Source of the DNA: Eleginops maclovinus
Lineage: Eukaryota > Chordata > Actinopteri > Perciformes > Eleginopidae
Direction: 5' to 3'
Length of the DNA stretch: 64,000 nt
Assembly (NCBI RefSeq): GCF_036324505.1
Contig: NC_086368.1
Location: 24,232,878 to 24,296,877, forward strand
A model generated the notes under the pieces. That model was not told the DNA's origin. It did no database searches and saw only the letters and a program-made list of their open reading frames with translations. Of the stretch, positions 51,381 to 64,000 are shown piece after piece (within the stretch, counting starts at the first letter, position 1; every line of letters starts with the position of its first letter). The translations under genes and the position numbers were made by a program.

Positions 51381-52111
51381 TTTGTACTGTTGGTTTGGTT
51401 TAAACCTACGAAAAAGTAATCCCCAATAATATAGCCTTATCCACACAATCAATTGGTTTGTTCTATAAGTAATTGTGAGCCAGGAAGTGCAGAACTGCCT
51501 TTGAGAAAGTCAGACAATGTTATGTGAGCGTCCAAGTACATTGGTAGGAGGTTTGGGTGGAGGAACCGGTCATAATCACAGGACTTTCTACCCCTGTGAA
51601 GCCAAAAGTTACGAAATCAACATGGGCTACTTATTTGAATGAACAGCTTTCATTCCCTAAACCAAACCAAGTAGTTTCGTGCCTTAACAGATTCTTTAAA
51701 CAGGATTGATGACGTAGTTGGAAATGAAAAAATAACAGCATAACTACCCATAAACAATCAGATGAACCAGTGTCTGAGGATAAATTGAATATAGGACTGA
51801 ATAATGACTTTAATAGTAAATACAGAAGGTGAGCCGCATGCCCTGTTGCTACTGTGTTCATAGGTACAAAGCCTTTAATCTTCAGAGTATGCTATTTAAT
51901 CTAGTGGCTGAGTGATGCCTCTGCGCACTTCCCATTGTACGACGTGTAGCGCACAGAGCCTTTATTCAGACATGTTAACCATTGCTCTGTGCTCCATACA
52001 AGTGCAAATCAAGTTAACACTCTCTGTTTGCCTGTGTCCAGACACCCTGTGCCTGTGTCATTACTCAGCGCACACTGGCAATGCAGCTCACTCTGTAATT
52101 CTGCACACACA

Positions 52112-52142
<31 letters not shown>

Positions 52143-54172
52143 TTTGCACACAGAGGATCTCAAAAAGGCCACATGTTAATCAGCTCTGAGTTAAACTTGC
52201 AGCAGAGAAAAGACAACAGATCAGCTCAATTAACACAAAAAAGAAAGTGCTCTCTACACACACACGCACACACACACACCCAAACACGGTCTTAGCCGTT
52301 GCACCTGCAGCTGAAGGGCATTGTTCCAGAAGCCTCCTCCTCCTCTTCCTCCTCCTCTCTCTGTCTCTCTGGAGGAAAGCTGTTTTGTGGACGCTCTTTT
52401 CTCTCGTCGCTGGGCCTTGGCCTTTCCACAGGGCACCCCTCCTTTTCTCCCGTTTCCCTGGGTCGCTACTCTCTTTCGGAGGTGCAGGGCGCCCCTCGCC
52501 TGCCTCACTGCAAACACAGCTGACAGAGGGCTGCTCACGTGCCGCTCCACAGGGCCCCAAAATCCCTTTGAGTATGTGTAGGAGAGTGAGTGTTTAAGAG
52601 AAAGTGGGGGTTTGTGTGTTGAGGAGGATCTGTGCCGGCCACACTATTTCTCTTGATGCTGCGGATGTCTACTTTCAATTGTTTGGCTGGATTGGTCACT
52701 GATAAACCCAAACATATTATGTGATATAATCTTATCTTTGGAAAGATAAGATGTATTAAGAAGCAAGACCTAAAGGGACACTTAATCCCACATTCTAAAA
52801 TTAGATCTTCTTACCTATAGTGGTATTCATCGAAATACATTGTGCCAAGAAGATGTCTCCTTTCTGTCAAATATGTCTGAACTAGATGGCCCTTTGCTGA
52901 AAAAAAAGGAAACAACATTGTCTCTTTTCACAAGTCATAATCTTATCAATCTCTCGTTAATTATAAGAAAATAAATGCTTCCTTCTGCGTGTTGATACGG
53001 TTGGTAGTTTGAAACTGTGTGTGGTTTATTTGAATGCATCTTCTGCATGCATAGGATATCTACCACGTTACTTAATGACCAAGAAGCAGACAACTCAGTA
53101 CTGTCACAGATACTTTTTTGGCTATCTTGGCCAGGACAATTGCAAAAGAGAGTTAAATCTCAATGAGACTTTGCTGTTAAATGAAAGTTGAATAAATTAA
53201 GAAAAGATAAAGAAAATAGTCCCTACATGAAACTACTCTGAACAATGTCTGTAGATGTTCCTTAGTAACCATGTAAGGATTTCTGGAAAGAGAAATTGCT
53301 GTTGAGTATTACTAAATTGTTATTTAGGGTCCTTTATATTCTAAGAGGAGGCATACATCTCTATGACCAGAATCTCCAACTCTCAAAAACAATCAAGTCA
53401 AAAATATGTGTTTTTGATTTTTCCGATGAACTGGCCCTGTTTAACGATTGTTTTAGCCTTTATTCTTCTCATTTATAAACTTAAAAATGCATTGAAGGCT
53501 GTTCAAGTCCTTAGTATGTACACCCTTATCCATGCAGCTAAATCACAGCTGCTGTGCTGCCAAGTGTGTTTCTGTATCACTGTTAAACAGACTCTCACAG
53601 AAGAGTTGAAACTGAAAAATGTGGAATGGAATAAATGACTAAATGACTGATATCAGGAGGTTATTATTGACCTGTTCGCTTTAAGAATGTATGTTTCATC
53701 TCCTCTTGGAGAAATCATCCTGTCCTTGGCTCTCATGCCGTTTTGCATTGCTCTCCTCTTTGCCTCCCTGTCCCATTTGTCACCGCGGCTCGTATTGCTC
53801 ATTCTCACTGATCATCCTATCACAGAGCTATTTTTCATATTTCTCATATCCGCTCCCCTTATCTCTCCTCCAACGCCTGGGCCAGACACGCAAAGCTAAT
53901 ACAGGCTCCCACTACGTGTGCAGAATTCAGTGACCGAAGATCACAGCGGTGTGAAATACATATAGATTTCATACGTTATTCTGTGTTTGCTTGTAATAGG
54001 ATCGGGCTTATCCCATTTCCAATAACTCAGGAGATAACATGAGAGTACACATTGTTGATCAATGAGAAAGTGGAATTATACGTTGGGATATGAATTTACT
54101 CAACCCGCTCCAATTGGGAAAGCGGCGGAAATGACAACAGTTATAATTATTTGCAATATCATTTATTCACTG

Positions 54173-54193
54173 AACAATTGACAATCAATTGTT
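54173..54193. promoter_or_regulatory. Palindrome with paired SOX-like half sites
   Basis: AACAATTGA, 3-bp spacer CAA, TCAATTGTT: a perfect 9-bp inverted repeat. Each arm carries an AACAAT SOX core, facing each other as in sites for dimeric SoxE factors. Function is inferred only. Confidence 0.35.
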
Positions 54194-54931
54194 GGAGCTC
54201 CATGAAAAAACTAACAGAGATTATGAGGTTGTACATGAGTGTCTCCAAGCACATGCGCATATGCAAGTGTGTGTGTCGGGCCGTGATGGATGAGTGGTGT
54301 TGCTGGTATTCTAACCATGCTGCCTATGTGTTTTACTGCCCTCTTTCATAAAGACCCTGCCTGGCTGCATCTATCTCCCCAGGTTAAAACAAACACTAAC
54401 ACCCACCAGCCTTCAGCCTCCCGCCCGGCCTGCTTGGCCTGCACTCCTCCTTCCTGGCTCCAACAGCCCCGTCCAGGGGGCAATAAACTCGTTATCTCCC
54501 CCTCTCAGATCCTAATCTGACGGCCCGCCGCCCTGCACGCTGCCAGGTGACCTGGGGTGGGGTAGGGTGGAGGGGCGGGTTGAAGCTCCCTCTCCAGCTC
54601 GTACTGCTCCAACTCCAGCTCCCCTCCGCTCGCCTTTTAAATCCCTTCAGCTTTCCCTGCCTGTCAGCACCATCTTAACCCCCACCTTCTGAAACCCTCC
54701 CCTGCCTGAGGCTCCTCGCTCTCCTCCCCTACCCTTTCAGCAATTAATCCAGCTATTGATCACAGTGAAACTCTAAAGGCTGGGAGGCTGCAGGCAGACT
54801 GGTGGAGGTCTATTCAGGCCGGTGGCAGCACGAGGCCTCACTGCTGATGAAGCCGGAGCAGCACAGTTCAATACAGTAGTCTGTCATGTTATATTTTAGT
54901 GATAATTCTGACAGAAAGGACTTCATTTAGA

Positions 54932-55592
54932 ATGGGCCTCATGCAGCAACACTTTAGATTACTCTTCTATCTTTGGCTTTTCTTGGGAGATCAGTGCATT
55001 TCATTTGAGGTTTTCACCAACAACCATCCAAATCTGCTCCTACCTGCCGAATGATGATTCCCACGTGATCATAAATTGGAGTTCGATTGTTGTTTATAAG
55101 TAAGGAGACGCCCCTAAAACCAATAGAATGGCAGGTGTTTTGTTCTGTCCAAATACTCTGGCACATAAGATGACTACAACTTCAGCAGCAGTTTAATTTA
55201 CATACTGTTAATAAACCTAAATAAAGTAAACATGTGATTTCCAGAGTGTCAGATTGGGGTTATGGGAACATTTGAAAAGCGTCCGAAGAGGAGTATGTGT
55301 GCTGTTCTGAAGCTGAAGTTTTCATTTGGATCTTTAGAAAATTGTGTTTGCTCATATTTCTCAAAAATGTGTGACGTGCGCGTGGGGTAAACGATTTGAG
55401 GACTGGGTAAAAAGGATTGTCCTGGTTGGAGTGATTTCATACAATCCTTTACCTTTCTGAAGAGTGAGTTAAGGAACAAATTGTGAATCCCAGTGATCAA
55501 TGGGTACTGGCAAAAAAAGAAGTAATTCAAATTTAAGCACAAAAATGAGATAAATGTGTTTGTATATCACTTCCTGCATGAGGCCCATTATC
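54932..55592. mobile_element. Non-autonomous DNA transposon with GGGCCTCATG termini
   Basis: The left end aatgggcctcatgcagcaa and the reverse complement of the right end, aatgggcctcatgcaggaa, differ at one base. The 660-bp interior has no transposase. The GGGCCTCATG start recalls PIF/Harbinger MITEs of fish, but the 3-bp flanks do not match, so the class is tentative. Confidence 0.6.
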
Positions 55593-57330
55593 GCACATTT
55601 TGGATAAAGATCTTTGGTTTCCTGCACGTAAGACCTGAGAGTTGTGTTTGCTGTATTTTAGAGCAGTTGATCTTTGTAAGGTCCAGTGGAGGACTTTGGC
55701 AAACTTCCAGTCATTCTCAATTTTCTTTCTTAAACGAATGTTTTAAGAAACTGTTCCTCATGTTGCTTATTGTTCCTTGAATGCAGGGTCAAGAGAGGCC
55801 CTCGGACATTTTGCAGTAAAATAAAACCAGGCAGATTCAACTACATGCCGTAGATATGCCGCGACGCTCCTACGGCTTCCTCCTCTTTGAAATGCATTCA
55901 TGATGTTGACATAACCTGAGTGCAGTTAGTGTTGCTACGACGGCGTCCAGGGACTACTTAATAAGCCAGACCACCACCTGTGATAGCTCCTCAGGAACAA
56001 TGCTAATGCATGTAAGGTCTGTGGGACTGCCCAAGGTCCAGCTAATGGAAAATTCCCCAAGAGTCACAAACTTCCTTAATGACTCATTGTATTCATTAAA
56101 GCCCTGTTTGATGATTGTGCTTGTCAGTTTCACAGTGTTTGCGTGCAGCGAGTGTCCTTCCACCTTCGATAGAGTTAAAATCTCTCGCTATCGTCTTTAT
56201 GTGTCATCAAATCGCGGAAACTCTCAGGGGGGTTTTCCACGGTGATGACAACTGCATCGGTGGACCGCTGTGATTTCCCCCGGCCGGTGACACAGTCGCC
56301 CTCTGTGCTGCGCAGGGCCGGAGCTGAGGCTGCTGTCCGGGCGCAGGTCTTTGATGTGAGGAGTGAGGCGAGCTGTTTGGGTGTTTGGGCAGGAGCTGGG
56401 ACAGACGGGGGCAGAGTGTGATGGAGTGATTACTCTCCTCGCTGCTCTCCTGTCTACCCTGGCATGAATGCCCCTCTTCATCCACCCTAAAAGGCACATT
56501 ATCGGCCCAAGAGAGTGGGATATCCTGGCCACTGACCCCAGAGTAGAGGTCAAGGGGAACAGGGGGGCAGATGAAAGGGAGCGTAATTATGGGCGAAAGA
56601 CAAAAAGAAACCTTGTCTCCAAACAACTATTTTGGTGGGAAGGGGGGGAGAGGGTCGGCTTGTTAAGGGGGTACAATTGAGATCAAGACGTTTTCCCTGG
56701 CAAGTTATGTCCTTATCGCGTCCCCCGCCTCACCATGAGAAGCCAAGACCTTTAGCTCTGATTGGCTGAGCTGAGGATCTTATCTGATGACGCTTGGCTG
56801 AGGCCCGCGGGCACAGGAAGTGACAGCACCATTCCCACAGTCCCACCCCTGTGAGAAGCGGTCTGATCAACTGAGGGCGTGCTGACATCTGTGTGTGGAA
56901 TAGGTACCCATGTCCCCACATATTTATTAAAAGCCTTTTTTGGAAATAATCTGTTGTTTTTAGACTGCATTTTTACTTTACGTGCGAGTGTTTTCCTGCA
57001 TAGTCTCTCTGTCTTTGGCCTCTGACATTGGGACAGCTTCAGGGTCTTTGTTTGTCTGACCTTACAAGCTCTAACAGGCCAAATGATCATCTGACTCTGT
57101 GTCTTCATACTCAAGGGATACATTTTTTACTTCCCATCAGGACCCGGTTGATTTATTGGGATGGTGTTTACTGTCATGGCTTGTCAGAACATTTGTGAGT
57201 AAGTGAAATACTTGCTTCAAAAGTAATGATCAGGAATTTCTACCAGAAATGATGGTAATGACTCTGTCCGTCAGTTTATTTGGTGATCAGGAAAGTTACC
57301 GTTTAAGTTCAAAGAGTAGCCAAGCAACTC

Positions 57331-57366
57331 TCTTGGGAGATCAGTGCATTTCATTTGAGGTTTTCA
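57331..57366 (+). repeat. 36-bp exact repeat of 54981-55016
   Basis: The segment from tcttgggaga to gaggttttca is identical to 54981-55016 inside the element above, 2.35 kb away. The flanks diverge quickly. It is either a fragment of the same element family or a small duplication. Confidence 0.8.
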
Positions 57367-58499
57367 ACTAACAATGAGTAACGGGAAAACGGTTACACCT
57401 CTTTTACTGTAGACAATAGAAAACTGCATCACAGAGGTTCCACTCTGTGATCACCTATAGAGTGTTGTTATACAGCCAAACGTTTTACTATTCAAATACT
57501 TACCTGCCGTGACAATGTGTGAATGGGGTTGTTTTTATGTGTGTACTCATGGCAAGATGTGGCCCTGTAGCGGTTACTACCTGCTTAATATTTTTATGGC
57601 TGAATGTCACGAAGATTGTGACTGAACATGGTAACTCATGCGCTAATGATCATAAAAGAGGCGACAGAAAGATATATTGCTAACTTTGGTGATCAGTTTT
57701 CCCTGTCCACACTAAAACACTTAGTTTACTTTTCCAACCAGGAGAACGTTTTTCAAAAGTTGTCCTTTCATATGTGAACATGTCTGATGACAAAGCCCAA
57801 CCATTGAGTAAAATTGCGTTGAGTTAGGTGGCTTAGTGTCGACGTAGTGTAACGTTTTGTGTCAAATTTGTGTTGTAAAGTAGCTCACTTTGCGCACATC
57901 CAAGGCATCCATAATGAAGAAAATCAAACGGCATCTTCGAGTGTTTTTACTTTCCAAATTTTAAGATTTAGTCAAACAACACTCCATTAATCCATTAGAC
58001 TAAACACTTAGCCTCCCTGCTGTGTCACAGTGAGATTAATTGTTGAACAACGTCAAGGTTTGCTGTGTCAGACATCATGTGTCTGGCACACAGTGAGTCG
58101 GTTTAGCAGCAATCTGATTCAGCTTTCTGTAAATTACACGGTGCAATGATTTGGGGAATTATCCTGAGACCCACCTCTGTGCCACTGACCTAGATATCCT
58201 TTGGTCCCGACCAGAAAAGTCTCCTGAAATGAAGAAGCATGGCTTGGCATTTTGACCTCAGAATCAGGCCTTTTGTGAAAAAATTGTGTTGCGCTTGTTG
58301 TATTAGATAAGTCACATGCTTCCCTTGTGATCATTCTCACATTTCCTGAATTAAGGACATTATGCCCTTCTTCTTACTGTTAAACCAGGAGCAGAAAATT
58401 GGTTTGTATGTGATTAGCTGGAAAGCTGACCACTTGACGGCCGTTATCTAACAGTTAACTGGTTAGACGGTTGCGGGCTGTGTGTTAGTGCATGTTTTG

Positions 58500-58541
58500 A
58501 CACCTGTGGGCCTTGGACAGGTTAGATGCTGCTGGAGTGTG

Positions 58542-58572
<31 letters not shown>

Positions 58573-61500
58573 TTGGGTGGTGCTGCATGCTCGCAGATGG
58601 ATGTAGGATCTAGTGGGCTGAAGCTAGTACTCCCTCCTGGCTGATGGATGGAGGTCAGGGAGGTGTGGGGCTCTCCTGCCCACCCACGGCTGACTTTAAT
58701 GGGGATAGGAGGAGAGCTGCCACAGGCTGCCTTACCAGCAGAGGACACAGATTCCTGGGCCAAGATTCATGATCGCCCTTTACAGGAATGTGGTCAGGCA
58801 TAGGGAGCGGTGTGTGCGTCCAAAAGTTGTGATAAGTGTGTAAGGGCAGAGCATGTGAGCGCACTCTAATTTTTATGATGTGTGTTGCTACTATCTAGGA
58901 TGTTTCCCTGCTAGACTCCCAATACTCTTAAACCTGGATTGAGAGCTGACACTTGAGGATGACTTAGTGGGAGCAATGAAAGGCAGTCAGGGCTTGTCTT
59001 GTAAAAAAAAAGTACAAATTTGTGATGAGGGAAAGACGAAGCAGCATTAGGAAGGAACATTGGCCTCAGCAGCTTTATTACTGCCAGAGATTTACGCTCT
59101 ACTTTATTCGCAACTGTCACTCGTAAAACTAAAGGAGAGGAGAAGTGAGGGAGGGGATGATATAGCGGCACGGCCCGATATGATAATCAAACTCAAACAG
59201 GAAATCAGTCGGACGACTTGGCAGAGAGGATGGTGTCATCAAGCAGCTGGATGCTACTTTGGGAACTGTTTTTTCAGTTATTCCTTTTTTCACCTTCACT
59301 CAATCTGCCCCTCAGGCATCTTGTTATAATATCCTAATATTAACGTTATTGACTACATCGCAGAATGCACTTTGCCCTATCATAACTGCCCTGCCATTGT
59401 TAATTCCTTTTTAACATAAACATCATCTGTCACCCACATATGACAGTTCAGGGGAAGTATCCTCACGTGATCTCACTTCGGAAAAAAAAGAAAAAAAGGC
59501 TTTGACGACTCGTGGAGGAATTTGAAGAACTGTCCCGAGGAGTGTTTCTGAGAAAACAGATAAGATAAAGCGATGGAGGAGTTCAATGAGGCATTCAGAG
59601 AGATCAGCCTCAGTGATAAACTTAAAGATAGTCAGAGGAAAGGGGTGGGAGATAGTGCAGGTATGTGTGAGGTAGTCAGATTTAGGAGATGCAGTTGGCA
59701 GCTTTTGTGTACAACAGTGTTGTTAGATTGTGGTATCTTATTTGGAGCAAGTGAGATACAGAGAGGTGGTGAGAGTGACTTGTGAGCAGTTCTTGAGCAT
59801 GTGCACGGTTCTCTGTGCTGTTGTTTTGCCACGCTTGGCTCTACGGGCCCCTCTCTCTCGGACTGCATTGTAAAATCACATTGATCTGGCCTGACAAGGC
59901 GTTGAGTCTTATCCCCGCAGCGCAAGCTTAGGGGTTGACGCCACCGTCTGAGGAGGATAGCAGCCGCGGATAAGATGAGGGAGAGGCGAAGATCCTCTGC
60001 CTCATCGGCCGCATTAAGAGATGGGAGGAATCTAAAGTGTAAAATCGGCCTCTTTTACGATCAGTTGGGATTTAGCGCTGGTTTGTGGCAGTCGGCGCCG
60101 GAGCTGAGTTCTCCCTCCTGACAGGGTAATCGCCCAGGGGCTTAGCGCCACAGGAAGAACAATACCTCCCACTTCCTCTCATCTCATCTCACGGATGATC
60201 TGGACAAAGTACACGTCCACATCGACCATATCTGCTGCAGCGAAGCAGCCAGAGAGAGACAGGAAGATGACAGAGCGAGGCCTGAGAGAACGCTTAGAAG
60301 TCCAATATGCTGTCAGTGAGGGGCAGGCATGAAGGAGTATTTGTGTTTGTCTTAAGTGTGTGTGTTGTCGTCATCACTCTGAATATGCTGTTTGCATGTG
60401 TTGACTTTGCAAGCATGCGTTCTTTTCTATATGCTGTTTGTGCACACAGTTATTAGATTACGCCTCACGTATGTTTCTACCGTATTATAGGAGGTGAGTG
60501 TGTACCTGCACACACAGATAATATGTTTATAAATGTATGTGAGATCCAGGGGGGTCAGTGCTAATCTGCCTCAGGTTTTAGTATCTAGAATCCCTCCTGT
60601 TCCCATTAATAAGTGCCCTAAATAAAGCTGTATCTCTGACACATGCAAATGAACCGACGCAGCAGTAAAAAAAGATCAAAAGATGAGAAAGGCTGCTATT
60701 ACAGTAATCTACCTCGGCGGAGATGAGAGGCTTTTATCTGGCCTAAATTAACTGGCTGATCCGCAGTCCATCATCAGGATCAGAAGGCGTCAGGTAGCGC
60801 TGCGTCGCACAAATGTGTTTCCGACATAAAACACTAAAAAACAGCCGGTGGTCTTCTTTTATCAGCTTACGCGGTTATGCATGAGTAAACTCATTTAAAA
60901 TCTTTCCATCTACATCTTCCCTTTTTTCTGCTCTGTGGCAATTACAAAAGAGAAACTCATTTGACAAAACTCAATCTGCTGAAATTGTAGATTGCAAAGG
61001 GAGCATATAAACTGCAGGAATCTTAAATACAGCTGCTTCCTCGCTAAAAGTTTTCCCACTTTCTACCTGTCCAGGTTTCCTCTGTATCTCTTACAGAGCT
61101 GTAACCCGACCCCCCTCCCCTGTTTCCCTCTGTCCAGGTGCTGGGCTTCACTGAGCGTCTAAATCTGTTAAGTACAGTCTCACTCCTCTCTGTCTAGCCC
61201 CGTGATAAGGAGCAGAGTTTCCAGTCTGCACCTCACACATGCATTCTCATATGACCCAAGCCATTACTTTGCATCATTGAGGTTTATTTTACCTGATAAG
61301 CAACACTGAGGGACCATTCTCCTCTCGCCTGAGTCCCGAAGAGGAGCCCTGAATGAGGTTTTTACTGTCTGAGGTATGGCAACCATTTTTATGACACTGC
61401 CTGTTGCACTTAGCAGCTTTCTCATGTCAGGCGCGTGCACAGCGGAAAAGTGCCTCATTGTGAGCATAAAAACAATCTAGGGTAATTATATGACCGTAAA

Positions 61501-63065
61501 AGGCCAGCCCTCAAAGCAGGGGAGCCATTAGCAAGAGAGAGAGTCGATCTTTTTTTTACATACATCAATCACCCACACACACAAACAAGCATGCACACAT
61601 CTGAACAAGCACACACACTCAGACACATAACGTAGCCTCGGGGCAAGACCTCTGCCCCGAAAGAGCTGCTAATACACCCAAATGACTGCACAACAACTTC
61701 AAGTGGCTGACAATAAGGACATCTGCTTCAGAGCGTCGTATTAGCGTCCTATTAGCACCACAAATGTCCACAAGAGGTCCTGCATGTGTCTCACTCTGTG
61801 TTCATTCTTTTCACATATATGGAAGCTTAAGTTGAAACCTGTGTGTGTGTGTGCCTCTTTATGTATTTAAATAGCTGTGAATGTGCTCTGTCCTGTGTGT
61901 GTGTGTGTTACCTGCCTCTTTTGGCTGGAAACTGTCACTGTCTCAGTATAATCGCATTGGGAGAACACCAGCGGCTAATGCAGCCTGCTGCCATCAAGTC
62001 GTCCATTTAAAGCAGCCCTGATCTGATTGCCGGAGTGTATTGGAAAATGGTGCGCCCCCCCCCCCCACACACACTCCTTTAGTTGCCTTCACTGTAGCTC
62101 TTTTCACTGGCCCAACACTGGGAAGTGCTTCAGCCTTTACCTAGTTAGCACCCTTATCAGTCTCAGCGAGTTTGGGGTCACTTTGGACAAGGACCTAGAG
62201 GGAGATGTTTAATGTAATTTCATTGACAGGAAATGGGACTTTGGATGCGATTAGGTACTTGCGGGACAGGTAGGGGAGAAGAGAAGTGCTGTTTGCAGTT
62301 TGTGTAAAAGCCATTTGATGGTGCAGTTTGTTGCTCTCGTATCGCTCGGGGGAATCGGCCTCACCGGAGAGGAAGCACAGCATTGACGGCGTATTCAATG
62401 TCACATAGGTCACTTCACATCAAGCCCTCCGCACGATTAACTACCAGGCGTCAGCCATACATCCGCTTGTTTCTATTTTTTGACTTTCTCCTGAGAATAC
62501 AGGAAGAGTCAAAGGTGCTGTGTTGTCACTCAGTACAAATGTCCATGGCACATTCTCATTCAGAAAACAAACAGAGAGCGTGATTGTTTGGTTTTGCATG
62601 AAAAGTGAGTGAAAATTGGGGCCATTTTTACATTCTGCCGAGCAGAAAGATTACACAGACTGGAAAGGGAAGTGTTTGGGTGAAAAAATAGCACTCCCCA
62701 GAGAGTTGCATAAAGCGTGTGAATGTGTGTGCAAGCTCTCTCTAATGCCCACCTCCCCCCTTTTTTCTATGACTTCCGATGCCGTCCCCCACCCTCTCGT
62801 GCTTGCGGCCACCACTCTCCCAGTCTCTGTCGCCCCGTGATCTTATCACACCTTTTCTGATTTCATTTGACCGTCGCCAGCTAATCAGAGGCCAACATCT
62901 GGATGGTTTCCATGGCAACCGGCAGGACCAAATATTCTAGGCCTTAAAAGGTGGGTCGAGGTCTGGGGGGTGGAGGGAGTGGGGGGGGAGGCAATGAGGA
63001 ATGCCCCAAGATTGACAGCTTTGATGGACAGAGCCGAACAGAGGCCTGAATGGCGCTACATTGCC

Positions 63066-63137
<72 letters not shown>

Positions 63138-64000
63138 CTCATTTCCCATGAGTCCGCTGCCCATCCCATGGACCCAGTGGGAAGGGGTGGAGTTGTGGGG
63201 CTGTTTGTTTGTGAGTCTGTGCATGTGTGAGGCATAGAGATGGAGCTATTTTCTAACTGTACCAAAGGGCTCCGAGCAGCCTCAACAGTGACTGCAGCTT
63301 ATAAATACATTCATACACACAATAGTTTCGTTCCAATAGTGGGAGAGAGGAAGTGCTCTGAGTGGTGTATAGACCCTCTGCTGCCTCAATGATGAGTCAC
63401 TAAAAGCTTTACGGCATCACCACAGCCTTGTTTAACTTACCTAATAACCCATAGCTGCTGGGATACGTCAGTACTTTTGTTTTGCTTTGTTGTGCTTTGT
63501 CATTGATTATCGGAGAGACAGATTCACATTGAAGTGATCAGCGGATCGACTGATAACTTCACCTGTTAATTACTGTCACTGTCCTTCCATCTCCTCCGGT
63601 CCGAGGCAGCCTTCCCTGCACTGCTCTGCCTCTCGTCTTCTTCATGTATTCATTTACCAGGGTCCATTAAAGTTGGGCTCCCCAGGGCAAGTAGAAACCT
63701 CATTTAGCACAGCCTGCTCGGCCAAGATGGGAAGCGCCAGACCCCCTCAGCCCTAACCGGATTAGGAACCAGCCAACGGATGGGCCCCGGGACAGAAGTC
63801 CAGCAGTGGGCTGTGCAGGGACCAGTGGGCAGCAGTGGGGTGGAATGGTTGCTCATTTCCATAAAGGAAACTGAGTCAGTATCGTACCATGACTTACCAC
63901 CAACTCATACAGTACATTACCCCTGAGTTATGGAAACTCCTTGGTATCTTGAACTGCTTACTTGTGGTAAAATTAATGTGGCATACAGTCAAAGGCGCTG
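58500..64000. other. Gene-poor region, block 7
   Basis: Contains TG arrays at 58537-58573 and 63069-63134 and a poly-C run near 62055-62066. The 59900-60350 stretch is unique-looking and GC-richer. A short frame starting at 59573 is discussed among rejected items. No exon is supported to the window end. Confidence 0.5.
63069..63134. repeat. (GT)33 microsatellite
   Basis: Uninterrupted 66-bp GT array in non-coding DNA. Confidence 0.95.

Larger units (their letters stand above)
53000..58500. other. Gene-poor region, block 6
   Basis: AT-rich at 53000-53650 and at 57120-58350, with GC-rich patches at about 54400-54870 and 56250-56850. It contains the element at 54932-55592 and the palindrome at 54173-54193. 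No exon is supported. Confidence 0.5.

Noticed and set aside
56207..56626. 139-codon minus-strand open frame
   Set aside because: Pro/Ser/His-rich composition from GC-rich DNA, no domain and no neighbouring exon.
59573..59661. Possible exon starting ATG 59573 and ending at a gtatgt donor near 59662
   Set aside because: The start and donor look plausible and the peptide is acidic/basic mixed, but no downstream exon or homologue could be recognised.

Overview
The window looks like vertebrate nuclear DNA, most likely from a percomorph teleost. Genes are split by GT-AG introns, (CA/TG)n microsatellites up to about 60 units are frequent, and the interspersed repeats (tRNA-derived SINE, hAT and Tc1-like MITEs, TTAA-flanked MITEs, L2/Rex-type LINE tails) are types common in fish. 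All gene calls come from reading exons, splice sites and phases by eye; no database search was run.

Region 1 (1-23.8 kb) is a muscle/plasma-protein gene cluster, all on the + strand. It opens with the last coding exon of mustn1 (400-515). Two complete tandem inter-alpha-trypsin inhibitor heavy-chain genes follow, here called copy A (1551-9518, 913 aa) and copy B (10934-22963, 984 aa). Both have 22 coding exons with the same phases. Each encodes a signal peptide, a short propeptide with a Lys-Arg site, a VIT domain, a von Willebrand A domain with an intact DxSxS MIDAS motif, and the Asp-Pro-His-Phe site where heavy chains are cut and esterified to chondroitin sulfate or hyaluronan. They differ mainly in the linker before that site: Tyr/Pro/Gln-rich in A, and a Ser/Arg/Gly-rich stretch built from a 15-bp minisatellite in B. 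Exon 13 of the two copies is almost identical, which suggests gene conversion.

Region 2 (23.8-26.3 kb) holds an orphan promoter-like segment (CCAAT box, NRF1 palindrome, RFX X-box, good splice donor) and, just downstream, a relic DNA transposon bounded by inverted repeats. The relic carries the first exon of a THAP-domain gene pointing in from the left and the first exon of a second gene pointing in from the right, which resembles the N-terminus of SWIM/YqaJ-type transposon proteins. The middle is deleted.

Region 3 (26.3-64 kb) contains no gene I can support. Open frames there are short, lack recognisable domains and are often shadows of microsatellites. Repeats are sparse, and there are scattered stretches dense in homeodomain, PBX/MEIS, SOX and CTCF-like motifs. 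I read it as a regulatory desert or a very large intron of a gene whose exons lie outside the window.
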